Assembly (NCBI RefSeq): GCF_001012815.1
Contig: NZ_JYJP01000054.1
Location: 1 to 64,000 of the forward strand
Origin: Vibrio mexicanus
GTDB taxonomy: Bacteria; Pseudomonadota; Gammaproteobacteria; Enterobacterales; Vibrionaceae
Direction of reading: 5' to 3'
DNA: 64,000 nt
The notes beneath the pieces were generated by a model, which was given only the letters and a program-made list of their open reading frames with translations, was not told the DNA's origin and ran no database searches. The translations under genes were made by a program, and so were the position numbers. Positions 39,036 to 48,816 of this stretch are shown here, piece by piece (the first letter of the stretch is position 1; each line of letters begins with the position of its first letter).

Positions 39036-39137
39036 TAAACCCAATAACTCATCGAACACGACTAAGTGGGCTTTCATCTTACTGTCATCGACTAGCTATA
39101 AATTTGTCATCGCAACGTAACATGGCAACTTTAAATT

Positions 39138-39149
39138 TGGTATATACCA
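39138..39149. promoter_or_regulatory. Putative PhnR operator upstream of phnT
   Basis: Perfect palindrome TGGTATATACCA, 15 bp before the phnT ATG. Its TATATA could be the -10 element, which would suit direct repression. Confidence 0.75.
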
Positions 39150-39164
39150 TTTGGAGTGTGTATT

Positions 39165-40286
39165 ATGTCTACAAAACAAGATTATCTAACGATCGAAAAC
39201 CTAGTAAAAAACTTCGGTCAATTCACTGCCTTAAAAAACATTTCATTATCCATTGAGAAAGGCGAGTTCGTCTGCTTTCTAGGCCCTTCTGGCTGCGGCA
39301 AGACAACCTTACTAAGGGCAATTGCGGGCTTAGACTTGCCAACGTCAGGCACTATTTGTCAGCATGACAAAGAAACCACATTCTTACCTCCTGAGAAACG
39401 AGATTTCGGCATAGTTTTTCAATCTTATGCACTGTTCCCTAACCTAACCGTGCAAGAAAATATTGCGATTGGACTGAAAAATCAGGGGATGTCGACAAAA
39501 GAAGCATTAGAGAAAGTTGACTATTGGCTGGAGATGATTGGTCTGCCAACATCTGCACAGAAGTTTCCTAACCAACTTTCTGGAGGTCAACAGCAACGTG
39601 TAGCGCTAGCTAGAGCACTCGCCCTATCTCCAGGATTATTACTTCTCGATGAGCCACTATCTGCTCTCGATGCTAAAGTTCGTGTCCACCTACGCGATGA
39701 AATCTGCAAACTACAGCGTAAGCTTGGCATTACCACCATCATGGTCACCCATGACCAAGATGAAGCACTTTCAATGGCAGATCGAATTGTAGTAATGAAC
39801 CATGGTGTTATTGAGCAAGTGGGCACACCACAAGAAATCTATCAAAAACCCGCAACCCGTTTTGTCGCAGAGTTTGTTGGCCGTATGAACTTCATTGAAA
39901 CCTCTGCGCCGACTTCGACTCAGATCCGCGTTGCCGACACACTGTTACCAACACCAGCACTGACAAACCGCACAATTTCTGCAGGTGAACGATTTGACCT
40001 AGCAGTTCGACCAGAAAGCATCCGATTCATTGAGAAAAGCCAAGTTGGGAATGACCAATATGCGCTACCTGTTCGAATCACACAAACAGAGTTCTTGGGT
40101 GCTTTCTTCCGCATTGATTGCGTACTTCAAGATAATAACTCAGCGAAGCCCCTAGCGATTGATGTCGCTGTAGATACAGTAAAGCAATTAGACATCAAAG
40201 TGGGCGACGTCCGCCACATTCAGTTCTCCAATGACGGACTGCATGGGTATGCCATTCCAGCCAATGCTAAAGCTATCGCAGCATAG
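39165..40286 (+). CDS. phnT: 2-aminoethylphosphonate ABC transporter ATPase
   Basis: About 373 residues. Walker A GPSGCGKTTLLRAI, Q-loop FQSYALFPNLTVQENI, signature LSGGQQQRVALARALA, Walker B LLLLDEPLSALD, H-switch VTHDQDEAL and a C-terminal TOBE domain. Energises AEP import with the fused permease encoded 8 bp downstream. The ATG at 39165 is preferred (GGAG about eight bases upstream) to that at 39156. The gene starts a second transcript behind the phnS terminator, under its own operator. Confidence 0.93.
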   Translation: MSTKQDYLTIENLVKNFGQFTALKNISLSIEKGEFVCFLGPSGCGKTTLLRAIAGLDLPTSGTICQHDKETTFLPPEKRDFGIVFQSYALFPNLTVQENIAIGLKNQGMSTKEALEKVDYWLEMIGLPTSAQKFPNQLSGGQQQRVALARALALSPGLLLLDEPLSALDAKVRVHLRDEICKLQRKLGITTIMVTHDQDEALSMADRIVVMNHGVIEQVGTPQEIYQKPATRFVAEFVGRMNFIETSAPTSTQIRVADTLLPTPALTNRTISAGERFDLAVRPESIRFIEKSQVGNDQYALPVRITQTEFLGAFFRIDCVLQDNNSAKPLAIDVAVDTVKQLDIKVGDVRHIQFSNDGLHGYAIPANAKAIAA

Positions 40287-40294
40287 GTAACACG

Positions 40295-42012
40295 ATGGAA
40301 GCGAAAACTATGAATAGCCTAATGACCCAAGAGCAATCTAAATCTTTTATTAGTCGCATCAGCCGAGACAACCTCATCCTATTTGGCCTTTTAGCAGGAC
40401 TATCGACATTAATGGTGTTGTTCATCCTAATGCCATTGTGGGCAATGCTTGCCAAGAGTGTTCAGAATGCCAATGGTGAGTTTGTCGGATTAGAGAACTT
40501 CTCAACTTACTTTGCCTCGTCGAGTTTGTGGGTTTCGGTCGGTAACACCTTCACACTAGGCTTAATTGTCACCACTATCGTTGGCTTTTTGGCGTTTGGC
40601 TATGCTTATGCCCTTACGCGTTCATGTATGCCATTTAAAGGCTTGTTTCAAATATTGGGAACGGCTCCTATCCTAGCACCATCATTGTTACCTGCTATTA
40701 GTTTGATTTTCCTATTTGGCAATCAAGGTATCGCTAAAGAGCTACTTGGGGGACACTCAGTCTATGGTGTCATCGGTATCTCTATGGGACTTATCTTCTG
40801 GACATTCCCTCATGCTCTGATGATTTTGACGACGTCATTACGAACCTCAGATGCTCGACTATACGAGGCTGCTCAAGCATTAAAAACGTCGCCAATCAAA
40901 ACCTTTTTTGTTGTTACGCTTCCAGCGGCCAAATATGGCTGATCAGTACACTTATCGTGGTGTTCACGTTAGTTATCACTGATTTTGGTGTGCCAAAAGT
41001 GATTGGCGGTAGCTACAATGTTCTGGCTACGGACATCTTTAAACAAGTCGTCGGCCAACAGAATTTTGCTATGGGTGCGGTGACAAGTATTATGTTGCTT
41101 TTCCCTGCTGCTATTGCATTTGGCGCCGATCGCTGGGTGCAAAAGAAACAGAAAAACCTGTTCGACACCCGTTCCGTGCCTTATCAACCAGAACCAAACA
41201 AGACGCGTGATGGGCTTTGCTTGGCTTACTGCTCGCTCATTTCAATTGCTGTACTCGCAGTGCTAGGTATGGCGGTTTATGGCTCACTTGTTACCTTTTG
41301 GCCGTGGAACAAGGCACTTACTCTCAGCAATTATAACTTTGCCGAAATCAGTACCTATGGTTGGAGCCCGTTCTTCAATTCTCTAACCTTAGCAGGTTGG
41401 ACTGCCGTTATTGGTACTGCTGTGATTTTTGTTGGTGCTTACGGTATTGAAAAGGGTCGCGCCTTTGCACCTATTCGTCAAATGATGCAGATGCTGAGTG
41501 TTGTGCCAATGGCAGTACCAGGTATGGTGTTGGGCTTGGGCTACATCTTTTACTTCAATGATGGCAACAACCCACTTAACTTCCTATATGGCACCATGGC
41601 ATTTTTGGTCATCAACACGGTCGTACACTATTACACCGTAGGCCACATGACGGCACTGACTGCACTAAAACAACTACCATCAGAAATTGAAGCGACCGCA
41701 GCTTCGGTTAAGCTTCCGCAGTATAAGCTGTTTTTTAAAGTCACGTTGCCCGTGTGCTTACCAGCAATACTCGATATTGCTACCTACTTGTTTGTTAATG
41801 CATTAACCACCACTTCTGCGGTAGTATTCCTTTATTCGACTGATACTATCCCTGCGTCAGTGTCCATTCTCAACATGGATGATGCTGGGCAAACCGGTTC
41901 TGCAGCCGCCATGGCGGTAATGATCATGATTGCCGCAGCGATCGCTAAATTAGTACAGATGACATTGGGTAAACTGTTAGAAAATCACACCCAAGCTTGG
42001 CGCAAAAGATAA
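40295..42012 (+). CDS. Fused 2-aminoethylphosphonate ABC permease (PhnU-PhnV type, one frameshift)
   Basis: Restored length about 573 residues with two BPD_transp_1 modules in one chain. The first (LGLIVTTIVGFLAFGYAYAL; EAAQALKTSPIKTFFVVTLP) ends in a break at GG 40937-40938; one more G gives YGLISTLIVVFTLVITDFG and continues into the second module (MAVPGMVLGLGYIFYFNDGN; EIEATAASVKLPQYKLFFKV). In Salmonella these are two proteins, PhnU and PhnV; here one chain does both. The ATG at 40310 is an alternative start. Confidence 0.88.
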
Positions 42013-42021
42013 GGACACTTC

Positions 42022-42726
42022 GTGCAGTACGTAAAAATTAAAGATTCTATTGTTGAACAAATTGAAGCAGGTATGCTTTCCCCGCGTCAGAAACTGCCTG
42101 CAGAGCGTAAGTTGGCCGAGTCATTTGACACCACCCGCGTGACACTTCGTGAAGCGCTCTCTTTACTAGAAGCAGAAGGTCGAATTTATCGAGAAGATCG
42201 TCGTGGCTGGTTCATCTCGCCAGAGCCGTTACGTTACGACCCTACTCAAACGCTTAACTTTCCCAACATGGCGAAAGCACAAAATCGCAGCCCAAAAACC
42301 GAGGTAATTTCGGCCAAGAGCAGCCTAGCCAATAAACAAGCGGCTCGCTTGCTAGACTTGCAGCCTTTCTCCGATGTGTATCAAGTGGATCGTGTACGCT
42401 ATCTAGAAGACAGACCTGTGGTATTTGTGACCAACTACATCCGTCCAGAACTGTTTCCAAACTTACTGAGTTACGACTTTTCAAATTCCCTGACGGACAT
42501 CTATCGCGAGCACTTTGGTATGACCTACCAAAAGATACGCTACCGCATTTCCACCAGCACTTTACTCGGAGACATTGCTCAAGCACTTCGTGCAACATCG
42601 GGGACACCTGCTATGGTCGTTGAACGTGTGAATTACAATCAACATGGTGAGTTAATCGACTGCGATATCGAATACTGGCGACACGATGCTATTAGTATTG
42701 AATCGATAGCTGAGATTAAGCGCTAA
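42022..42726 (+). CDS. phnR: GntR/HutC-family regulator of phosphonate genes
   Basis: 234 residues starting with GTG (AAGGA in front, nine bases after the permease stop). N-terminal winged helix (KLPAERKLAESFDTTRVTLR, EALSLLEAEGRIYREDRRGW) and C-terminal UTRA effector domain (YQVDRVRYLEDRPVVFVTNY; SIESIAEIKR). Cotranscribed with the AEP importer, it is the obvious candidate to bind the TGGTATATACCA-type sites in this locus, with AEP or a product as inducer (inferred). Confidence 0.93.
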   Translation: MQYVKIKDSIVEQIEAGMLSPRQKLPAERKLAESFDTTRVTLREALSLLEAEGRIYREDRRGWFISPEPLRYDPTQTLNFPNMAKAQNRSPKTEVISAKSSLANKQAARLLDLQPFSDVYQVDRVRYLEDRPVVFVTNYIRPELFPNLLSYDFSNSLTDIYREHFGMTYQKIRYRISTSTLLGDIAQALRATSGTPAMVVERVNYNQHGELIDCDIEYWRHDAISIESIAEIKR

Positions 42727-42786
42727 TAGGCCTTTCCCAAGAGCTCCGCTAAGGGGCTCTTAAATATTTAGAATACAGGAAAGTTA

Positions 42787-43692
42787 ATGGACTTTTTTGC
42801 GATAACACTCGTCGTAATTTCAGCAGTTCTTCATGCTGGTTGGAACATCTTAGGCAAAAGTAACTCCGGCTCTGGTTTGGCCTTTACGATGGCAGCTAGC
42901 TTTGCCGCTTGCTTTTTACTGACTCCATATTTACTTTGGTTTCTCGCATCCATTGGTTGGTCTGCTCTACCTGAACAGTTTTGGTTAATGCTCCTTGCCA
43001 GTGGTATTGCACAAATTGTTTATTTGGTGGGGCTCATCGTCGCTTATAAACATGCTGATGTTGGCGTTGTGTATCCAATCGCTCGTGCCTTGCCTGTCAT
43101 GATGGTTGGCGCGATTAGCTTAACTTTAGGCCATACATTAACGCCCTATCAATGGATTGGATTTTTCTTCATTACGTTTGGTTGTATGTTGGTTCCGTTG
43201 ACTCAATTTAGCCAAGTAAAACTAAAATCGTACGCCAACATCGGTGTCTTCTGGGCTCTCATAGCGGCAGTTGGCACTACAGGCTACTCAATTGTCGACA
43301 AAGAAGCGTTGAACCTACTGACAGAGGTCGCGAATCAAACCTTCAGTGATCAATACAGCGCCATTTTCTATCTAGGGGCACAATTTTGGGCCATCGCGGT
43401 ACCTTCTTTAATTTGGTGTCTCATATCAGGAAAATTCCAAGAGGTCGTGACCGCGTGGCATATTCGTCGCAATGCCAGTATTGCAGGTGTAATGATGGCT
43501 GCAACTTACGGGTTGGTTCTGTTTTCTATGACAATGACAGACAACGTAAGTTTAGTGGTCGCACTACGACAGATTAGTATTGTGTTCGGACTCTTGATGG
43601 GTATTTGGTTTTTACGTGAGAAGTGGTACCTCACGAGAGGCCTTGGCGTACTCGCCATTGTTTCGGGGATTATTTTGGCTCTCTCGCCTTAG
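42787..43692 (+). CDS. DMT/EamA family transporter of the phosphonate island
   Basis: 301 residues with about ten membrane helices (FFAITLVVISAVLHAGWNIL; VVYPIARALPVMMVGAISL; the C-terminal SLVVALRQISIVFGLLMGIW). It follows phnR by 60 bp, with only a weak hairpin between, so it may be part of the same transcript. It could export a by-product of AEP use such as alanine or acetaldehyde-derived metabolites, or import a related compound; nothing in the sequence decides. Confidence 0.85.
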   Translation: MDFFAITLVVISAVLHAGWNILGKSNSGSGLAFTMAASFAACFLLTPYLLWFLASIGWSALPEQFWLMLLASGIAQIVYLVGLIVAYKHADVGVVYPIARALPVMMVGAISLTLGHTLTPYQWIGFFFITFGCMLVPLTQFSQVKLKSYANIGVFWALIAAVGTTGYSIVDKEALNLLTEVANQTFSDQYSAIFYLGAQFWAIAVPSLIWCLISGKFQEVVTAWHIRRNASIAGVMMAATYGLVLFSMTMTDNVSLVVALRQISIVFGLLMGIWFLREKWYLTRGLGVLAIVSGIILALSP

Positions 43693-43870
43693 AATATAAA
43701 AAGTCCCAACAGAGTACGTCAAGTAAAAGCCCCAGTGATAGTTGATACACGCTAATCGCATTCCAAGTCACGCACATCACTAAATGAAACAGTTGAACCT
43801 GCAGTGCGGGCTGACATTGTTGAAGCAACATTAAGTGCCCTTATAGCAAGTACAAGTAGATGGACAAAAG

Positions 43871-43894
43871 AAAAAAGCCCAGTTGTGACTGGGC
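43871..43894 (-). terminator. Rho-independent terminator
   Basis: Stem GCCCAGT, loop TGTG, ACTGGGC; minus-strand reading ends in TTTTTT. It lies 22 bp after the last stop of the broken ORF that follows the MFS gene. Confidence 0.85.
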
Positions 43895-43915
43895 TAAAAA
43901 TTGATGTAATTTAGA

Positions 43916-44044
43916 TTAAAGCTCGTGAAGAATCTCTTGGTAGATCTTCGCAACATCAACTTCGCCCTCTCAGTAGCGAATCCAATTTCCGTTGGTTGAC
44001 TTTTTCAATTGATGAAACAAGCCATTTCCAGTTATAGCTGCCAC
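43916..44044 (-). pseudogene. Possible small gene or 3' remnant with in-frame TGA
   Basis: Directly after the stop of the MFS gene and in the same frame, the sequence stays open: VAAITGNGLFHQLKKSTN, then GNWIRY, a TGA at 43970-43972, and EGEVDVAKIYQEILHEL before a TAA. The last segment looks protein-like and the terminator follows at once, so a coding unit once ended here. One substitution (TGA to TGG) would give 42 residues. Not recognised; it may be a decayed gene or a sequencing error. Confidence 0.3.
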
Positions 44045-44047
44045 AGC

Positions 44048-45280
44048 CTATTGTTCGGTTTGAATACGTAACTTTCGACGACTCATCAGATAAAAGCTTG
44101 CGATCGTCGCGGCTGTTAGAATGCCACTCCCCATCAATAGTACATCAACGGAAGAGTACTCGACTACGAAAGCAGATAAAGCACGAGAAAACGGGATCGC
44201 CCCCACTACAGACAGCATAACCATAGAGATGGTTGTACCTAAGATATGACGCTGCGTTGTTGTTTGTAAATGAGTAATTACAGTTACTCTGATACAAGCA
44301 TCAGCAAAGCCAATTAATGCGACAGCCAACAGAATCAGATATTTCTGATAGAACACAGCCAACGCAAACAAGGCAGAAGCAATCATCAATTGGAACATGC
44401 AAACTCGGCTAACAGTACCGGCTTTAAGCTGCAGCTTTGCAATCAGAAGATATCCAATAATAGCACCCACGGCTTGGACTGAGAACATCTGACCATAGTT
44501 GCTAACATCAGCAGCAAAGCGCTCAACAACAATCAATGGATAAGCGACACTCGATGGCCCGACGGCAAACACACAGACAAGAAACAGCAACAAGATAATG
44601 TTTCTTACTTCATTGTTCGCCCAGACCGTTTTGATGCCATCCCATAGGCTGCCTGATGGCGACGGAGATTGATTAGAAATGGGTAACTTTCGAATCAGTA
44701 AAATGGCAAGCAACTGGGCGACTGCCGCCGCTACAATCGGATAAAAGTATTGCAAGTGATTTTGTTGCCCCAGAGATTCTAAGTAAGCAATCGAACTTGC
44801 TGCAGCAGCCGGAGCGAATATCTGACACATTTGAATCGTACTCATGATCATGCTGTTGGCACTATTCAAATGATCTTTCTCAACAATAGAGGGAACTATG
44901 CACTCTGTCGCGGGGGCAATGCTTGCGCTAAACAAGCTAAATCCCAATGCAAACAAACAGAGGGTATAAATGTTTACCCAATCATTCAGCAGTAAGCTAC
45001 CAAACACTCCAAAGAGGAGAACTAACCCTAAACGTGCCCCAATCAGTAGACGTTTGGCCCCAAATTTGTCTGCCAGCCGACCACCATAAATGATAGCTAA
45101 GCCCCGAGGAAAACTTTCTATGGCGAGCACTACAGCCACCGCACTTTTACCGCCGCCGTCGACTGTTAGTGCCATCCAAGGCATCATGATTAACATGAAA
45201 AAGTCGGCGAACGACGTCAGAGTCGTTGCCCCAACATGCCTACCAAACGCAGGATAAGACTTTATAAGTTGATAGGCCAT
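44048..45280 (-). CDS. MFS transporter
   Basis: 410 residues with about twelve membrane helices. The conserved loop between helices 2 and 3 reads YGGRLADKFGAKRLLIGARL; other helices are NIILLLFLVCVFAVGPSSVA and GAIIGYLLIAKLQLKAG. It resembles drug/siderophore-type MFS exporters (MFS_3 family). Substrate unknown. No nearby regulator on the same strand; the amidohydrolase upstream has its own terminator, so it is probably transcribed alone. Confidence 0.88.
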   Translation of the reverse strand: MAYQLIKSYPAFGRHVGATTLTSFADFFMLIMMPWMALTVDGGGKSAVAVVLAIESFPRGLAIIYGGRLADKFGAKRLLIGARLGLVLLFGVFGSLLLNDWVNIYTLCLFALGFSLFSASIAPATECIVPSIVEKDHLNSANSMIMSTIQMCQIFAPAAAASSIAYLESLGQQNHLQYFYPIVAAAVAQLLAILLIRKLPISNQSPSPSGSLWDGIKTVWANNEVRNIILLLFLVCVFAVGPSSVAYPLIVVERFAADVSNYGQMFSVQAVGAIIGYLLIAKLQLKAGTVSRVCMFQLMIASALFALAVFYQKYLILLAVALIGFADACIRVTVITHLQTTTQRHILGTTISMVMLSVVGAIPFSRALSAFVVEYSSVDVLLMGSGILTAATIASFYLMSRRKLRIQTEQ

Positions 45281-45547
45281 ATGCGAACTCTCACCTTCCC
45301 TTTTGCTTTTCTATCGCAACCAATATTCCATACGCTCTGGGTATGGTGTCTAAACAACGATGTTCATGCGAGCCTAGATAATAAATTTTCGATAGACATC
45401 AGGTAATTAGTGGGGAGTGCAAAGCTAAAGCAAACCACAAAGTGTCATCTGCTTTGTGTTTAACTTCTGGATGAGTTTACTGACCAATGAAAAAAAGCAG
45501 GCCCCATACGAAGCCTGCTTTAGTACTAGTTAATATGGTCTAGATTG
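45281..45547. other. Intergenic region upstream of the MFS gene
   Basis: About 265 bp, holding the promoter region of the MFS gene and the terminator of the amidohydrolase gene (45491-45520). No operator recognised. Confidence 0.4.
45491..45520 (-). terminator. Terminator of amidohydrolase gene
   Basis: Stem AAGCAGGC / GCCTGCTT, minus-strand side followed by TTTTTTCA, about 28 bp after the stop at 45548. Confidence 0.88.
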
Positions 45548-46810
45548 CTACAGCGTATTCTTGTAAACAACGCCATCTTTCATAATCACTTTTTTAGTTT
45601 CATCTTTCACAACACACTCTACTCCTTCTAGTGGGTTACCATCGATGATAAGTAAATCCGCATAGGCTCCCTCAACGATTTGACCTAATTTACCTTTCTG
45701 ATACGGGTGCTGGTAAGTCGACATTTCAAATAAACGAGCACAATTTGACGTCGCCATACGCAAGGCAGTAATCGTGTCGAATGTGTTCTCGATTGCTGTC
45801 AGTTCTTGCATTTGAGTCTCGTGCACATTGCTTGTGCCCACACAGTCAGTGCCAAATGCGATGTTTTCGATGTTGTATTTCTTAATCAGCTCAGCGGACT
45901 TGAACATTGCTTTGCCCACACGTTCTGTCTTCTGGTACGTCTCTTCATTAGGCAGTGGAATCTTACGCTCTGCAATTAGCGATGAGGTAAAGTACGAAGG
46001 TACAACCCAAATGCCTTTTTCTTTGATGATTTGAGCGATCTCGTCATCCATTATTGTTGCGTGTTCAAAACATTTAACGCCAGCTTCCGCCGCTCTGTGC
46101 ATTGCCGGTGCGGTATGGATGTGCGCCGCCACATAAGTGCCATAATCGCTCGCGGCTTCTACTGCCGCTTTCATCTCATCTAACGTGTATTGCAGCGTAT
46201 CAAGAGGATCATACGTCGAAGACGCGCCACCACCCGCCATAATTTTGATTTGAGATGCGCCGTTGAATAGTTGCTCACGCACCGCTTTCAGCACTTCCGT
46301 TCTGCCATCGGCTACTTTGAAGGTGCCTGTTTTCATGATTGGAGAATCTTCGTGACCACTGGCTAAACGCTGCTGCGCTTGGTTCTGACGATAATCAGAG
46401 TGGCCGCAAGTTTGCGAAATTGCCGCTTGCGAAGGTAAGATTCGAGGCCCTGTCGCGTAGCCAGTATCAATCGCGTTTTTCAACCCTAACGTATTGCCGC
46501 CAACATCACGGCATGTTGTGAAACCGCGCATCAGCATCTCTTGGGAGATTTTCGCAGAACGTATAGCAATCTCGTTCGTGGTCATTGAATCCAGTACATT
46601 AAAGCCCGCCGAAAGAGTGATATGAACGTGAGCGTCAATCAAACCTGGCATCACGGTACCGCCATTCGCGTCGATGATTTCATCGGCAATCGCTGGGTCA
46701 ATATCGCCAATCTGAATGATCAGATTGTCTTGAATAAGCACCGAAACATTTTCAATCAGTTTGTCATCAGTACCATTAAATACGTTTGCATTGATAATCA
46801 GTGTGTTCAT
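45548..46810 (-). CDS. Metal-dependent amidohydrolase
   Basis: 420 residues of the amidohydrolase superfamily with a TIM-barrel metal site: VMPGLIDAHVHITLSAG (HxH), the carboxylated-Lys region ASQIKIMAGGGASSTYDPLD, VAAHIHTAPAMHRAAEAGVK (His ligands) and AFGTDCVGTSNVHE (Asp). It is close to the imidazolonepropionase/Xaa-Pro dipeptidase-like group that cleaves dipeptides or N-acylated amino acids. No signal peptide. Single gene between two terminators, no context for the substrate. Confidence 0.88.
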   Translation of the reverse strand: MNTLIINANVFNGTDDKLIENVSVLIQDNLIIQIGDIDPAIADEIIDANGGTVMPGLIDAHVHITLSAGFNVLDSMTTNEIAIRSAKISQEMLMRGFTTCRDVGGNTLGLKNAIDTGYATGPRILPSQAAISQTCGHSDYRQNQAQQRLASGHEDSPIMKTGTFKVADGRTEVLKAVREQLFNGASQIKIMAGGGASSTYDPLDTLQYTLDEMKAAVEAASDYGTYVAAHIHTAPAMHRAAEAGVKCFEHATIMDDEIAQIIKEKGIWVVPSYFTSSLIAERKIPLPNEETYQKTERVGKAMFKSAELIKKYNIENIAFGTDCVGTSNVHETQMQELTAIENTFDTITALRMATSNCARLFEMSTYQHPYQKGKLGQIVEGAYADLLIIDGNPLEGVECVVKDETKKVIMKDGVVYKNTL

Positions 46811-46950
46811 TGTCTACCCCTTGTCAGAAACAGGTTTATCTCGTTGATGGGGTAACTATATGAGTATCTTACGCGTAAAAATTGCCATTAGGTGACAATC
46901 AATTATAACGTCTCAAGCTGCTGCAAAATGGCAATAACATTACGTACTAA

Positions 46951-46976
46951 AAAGGCCATGGCGAAAACCATGGCCT
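46951..46976 (-). terminator. Terminator of PTS gene
   Basis: Stem AGGCCATGG / CCATGGCCT with loop CGAAAA; minus strand continues TTTTTAG, about 27 bp after the stop at 47003. Confidence 0.9.
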
Positions 46977-47002
46977 GAACTCATCAGTTAGATTGATATT
47001 CG

Positions 47003-48525
47003 CTACGCAGGATTCGCCGCCGTTTGCACTGCTGATGCATCACCTGAACTGTTGATGATCTCTGAAACAAACTGAGCTTTTGCGCCTAGGATGATTTGCA
47101 ATCCGTTGCTACCGACTCGAATCACACCCATTGCACCCAGAGCCTTAATCGCCTCATCATCAACTATCGATAGGTCTTTCAACTCTAAACGCAGTCGAGT
47201 AATACAGGCGCCAGCGGTAATGATGTTCGGTTTACCACCAATCAGAGGCAGGATTTCCGTCGCCAAATCTTCGTTCGATAGTTCGATAGCTTTAAGCTCT
47301 CCATCATCACGACCCACAGTCTTGAAGTTAAACTTACGAATCGCAAAGCGGAACACACTGTAGTAAATCACCGCCATAGCAGAGCCCCACAGCAATACGT
47401 TCACCCAGTTGGTATTAAAACCGTCCATAGAAGGCAGCACACCGAAGGAGACAAAGTCGATGATTCCCGCAGAGAATGTTTTACCAATGTGAACATCCAA
47501 TGCATACGTTACTGCGTATGACACACCCGCCATAATGGCAGAGAATACGTAAAGCAGTGGTGCAACAAAGATAAACGCAAACTCCACAGGCTCTGTAATA
47601 CCTGTCACGAATGACGTTAACGCCGCTGAACCTAAAATACCCGCAGCGATCTTCTTGTTCTTATCTTTCGCTTCGTGGTACATCGCTAGACAAGCTGCTG
47701 GGAAAGCGAACATGTAAATAGCGAAGTTACCCGATAGGAACTTACCTGCCGATTGATATTCATCCGTTGAGAAAGTCGTTACGCCATCTTCAAGCATTTT
47801 GAACCAGATAGTGTGGTCACCATTCACTACGGTACCGGATAGAGTTGTGTATTCACCAAAAGAGAACCAGTAAGGGCTGTAGAAGATGTGGTGCAGACCA
47901 ACAGGAATAAGCGCACGCTCCATAAAGCCATAGATGAAGGTAGACACATACATGTTACCGCCATTGGCCATATGAGACAGCGCATCAATACCCGATTGGA
48001 TGTAAGACCAAACATACGGAAGCACTAAGCCGATCAAGAAAGCGCTAAACGCGGTAACAATTGGTACGAAACGCTTACCCGCAAAAAAGCCAAGAAAGTC
48101 TGGTAGCTTAGTATCGTAGAACTTTTGATACATGACGGCTGCAAGCACACCCGCTATCAAACCACCAAACACACCGGTTTGCAGTGACGGTATGCCCATT
48201 ACCATGGCATATTTACCACCGCTCATGGCCATTTCTGGCGTAATACCTAAAGCAACACCCATGGTTGCATTCATTACCATCATAGCAACAATCGCTGCTA
48301 GGGCGGCAATACCCGATTCTTTGGTTAGACCCACCGCGGCACCGACAGCAAAGAGCAAAGCGAGGTTTTCAAAGATGATCCCCCGGCTCTCATCATCAAT
48401 GGAATATCAAGTTTGGCACCAAACGCAAGTAGAAGACCTGCGGCTGGCAAAATAGAGATAGGTAGCATCAGCGCTTTCCCGATGGAGGATAGCCGGGATA
48501 GCCCACTCTTAGCATTGTTCAACAT
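47003..48525 (-). CDS. PTS glucose-family EIICB permease (one frameshift)
   Basis: Restored length about 507 residues. N-terminal EIIC begins SIGKALMLPISILPAAGLLL and has GFMERALIPVGLHHIFYSPY and TSFVTGITEPVEFAFIFVAP; the C-terminal EIIB carries the phosphorylated Cys in NIITAGACITRLRLELKD. It is most like PtsG/glucose-maltose EIICB. The frame breaks in CCCCC at 48380-48384; one more G on the minus strand joins AGG to IIFENLALLFAVG. Needs HPr, EI and an EIIA(Glc) from elsewhere. It is 346 bp behind the sugar-binding protein gene, separated by a terminator, with two long palindromes upstream. Confidence 0.9.
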
Positions 48526-48609
48526 AGTTAGATTCCTTTATACATTTCACGTTGTGGCATGCTTAAACTATCACTCGGCAAAAAGCTAAAGGTTACAAAT
48601 GGCTATCGA

Positions 48610-48632
48610 TTTGTAAGTAGACTGCTTACAAA
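48610..48632. promoter_or_regulatory. Palindromic operator candidate proximal to PTS gene
   Basis: TTTGTAA-N9-TTACAAA (extended by one more G/C pair), about 85 bp upstream of the PTS start. A further TTACAAA half-site lies at 48593-48599. Same architecture as the site at 48817. Confidence 0.6.
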
Positions 48633-48698
48633 CACGAAATAATCGTGTAATACCTTGAGAAAGAGCCAATATTTAATGACTTATGCGGTACAGAAGAC

Positions 48699-48729
48699 AA
48701 AAAAAGGGCACCGATAATCGGTGCCCTTT
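48699..48729 (-). terminator. Terminator of the RR-HK-binding protein operon
   Basis: Stem AAAGGGCACCG / CGGTGCCCTTT, loop ATAAT, followed on the minus strand by a run of T. It lies about 140 bp behind the stop of the binding-protein gene and upstream of the PTS promoter region. Confidence 0.88.
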
Positions 48730-48816
48730 GGAGTTGTAGGGGGTGGCTTCTTTTATCAAGATGCCATTTGATAATACCGAAATGACGAGATAAGTCGTTT
48801 GTCGGTTTGTAGCCGT

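Larger units (their letters stand above)
43693..44047. other. Intergenic region between DMT and MFS genes
   Basis: About 355 bp. It holds a minus-strand terminator at 43871-43894 and a possible broken small ORF on the minus strand at 43916-44044. Some 50 codons without stop exist on the plus strand from about 43755, without a start codon or ribosome site. Otherwise nothing recognised. Confidence 0.4.

Noticed and set aside
43755..43915. Plus-strand stretch of about 50 codons without stop, protein-like in composition.
   Set aside because: No start codon or ribosome site, and it runs through the terminator hairpin at 43871-43894.
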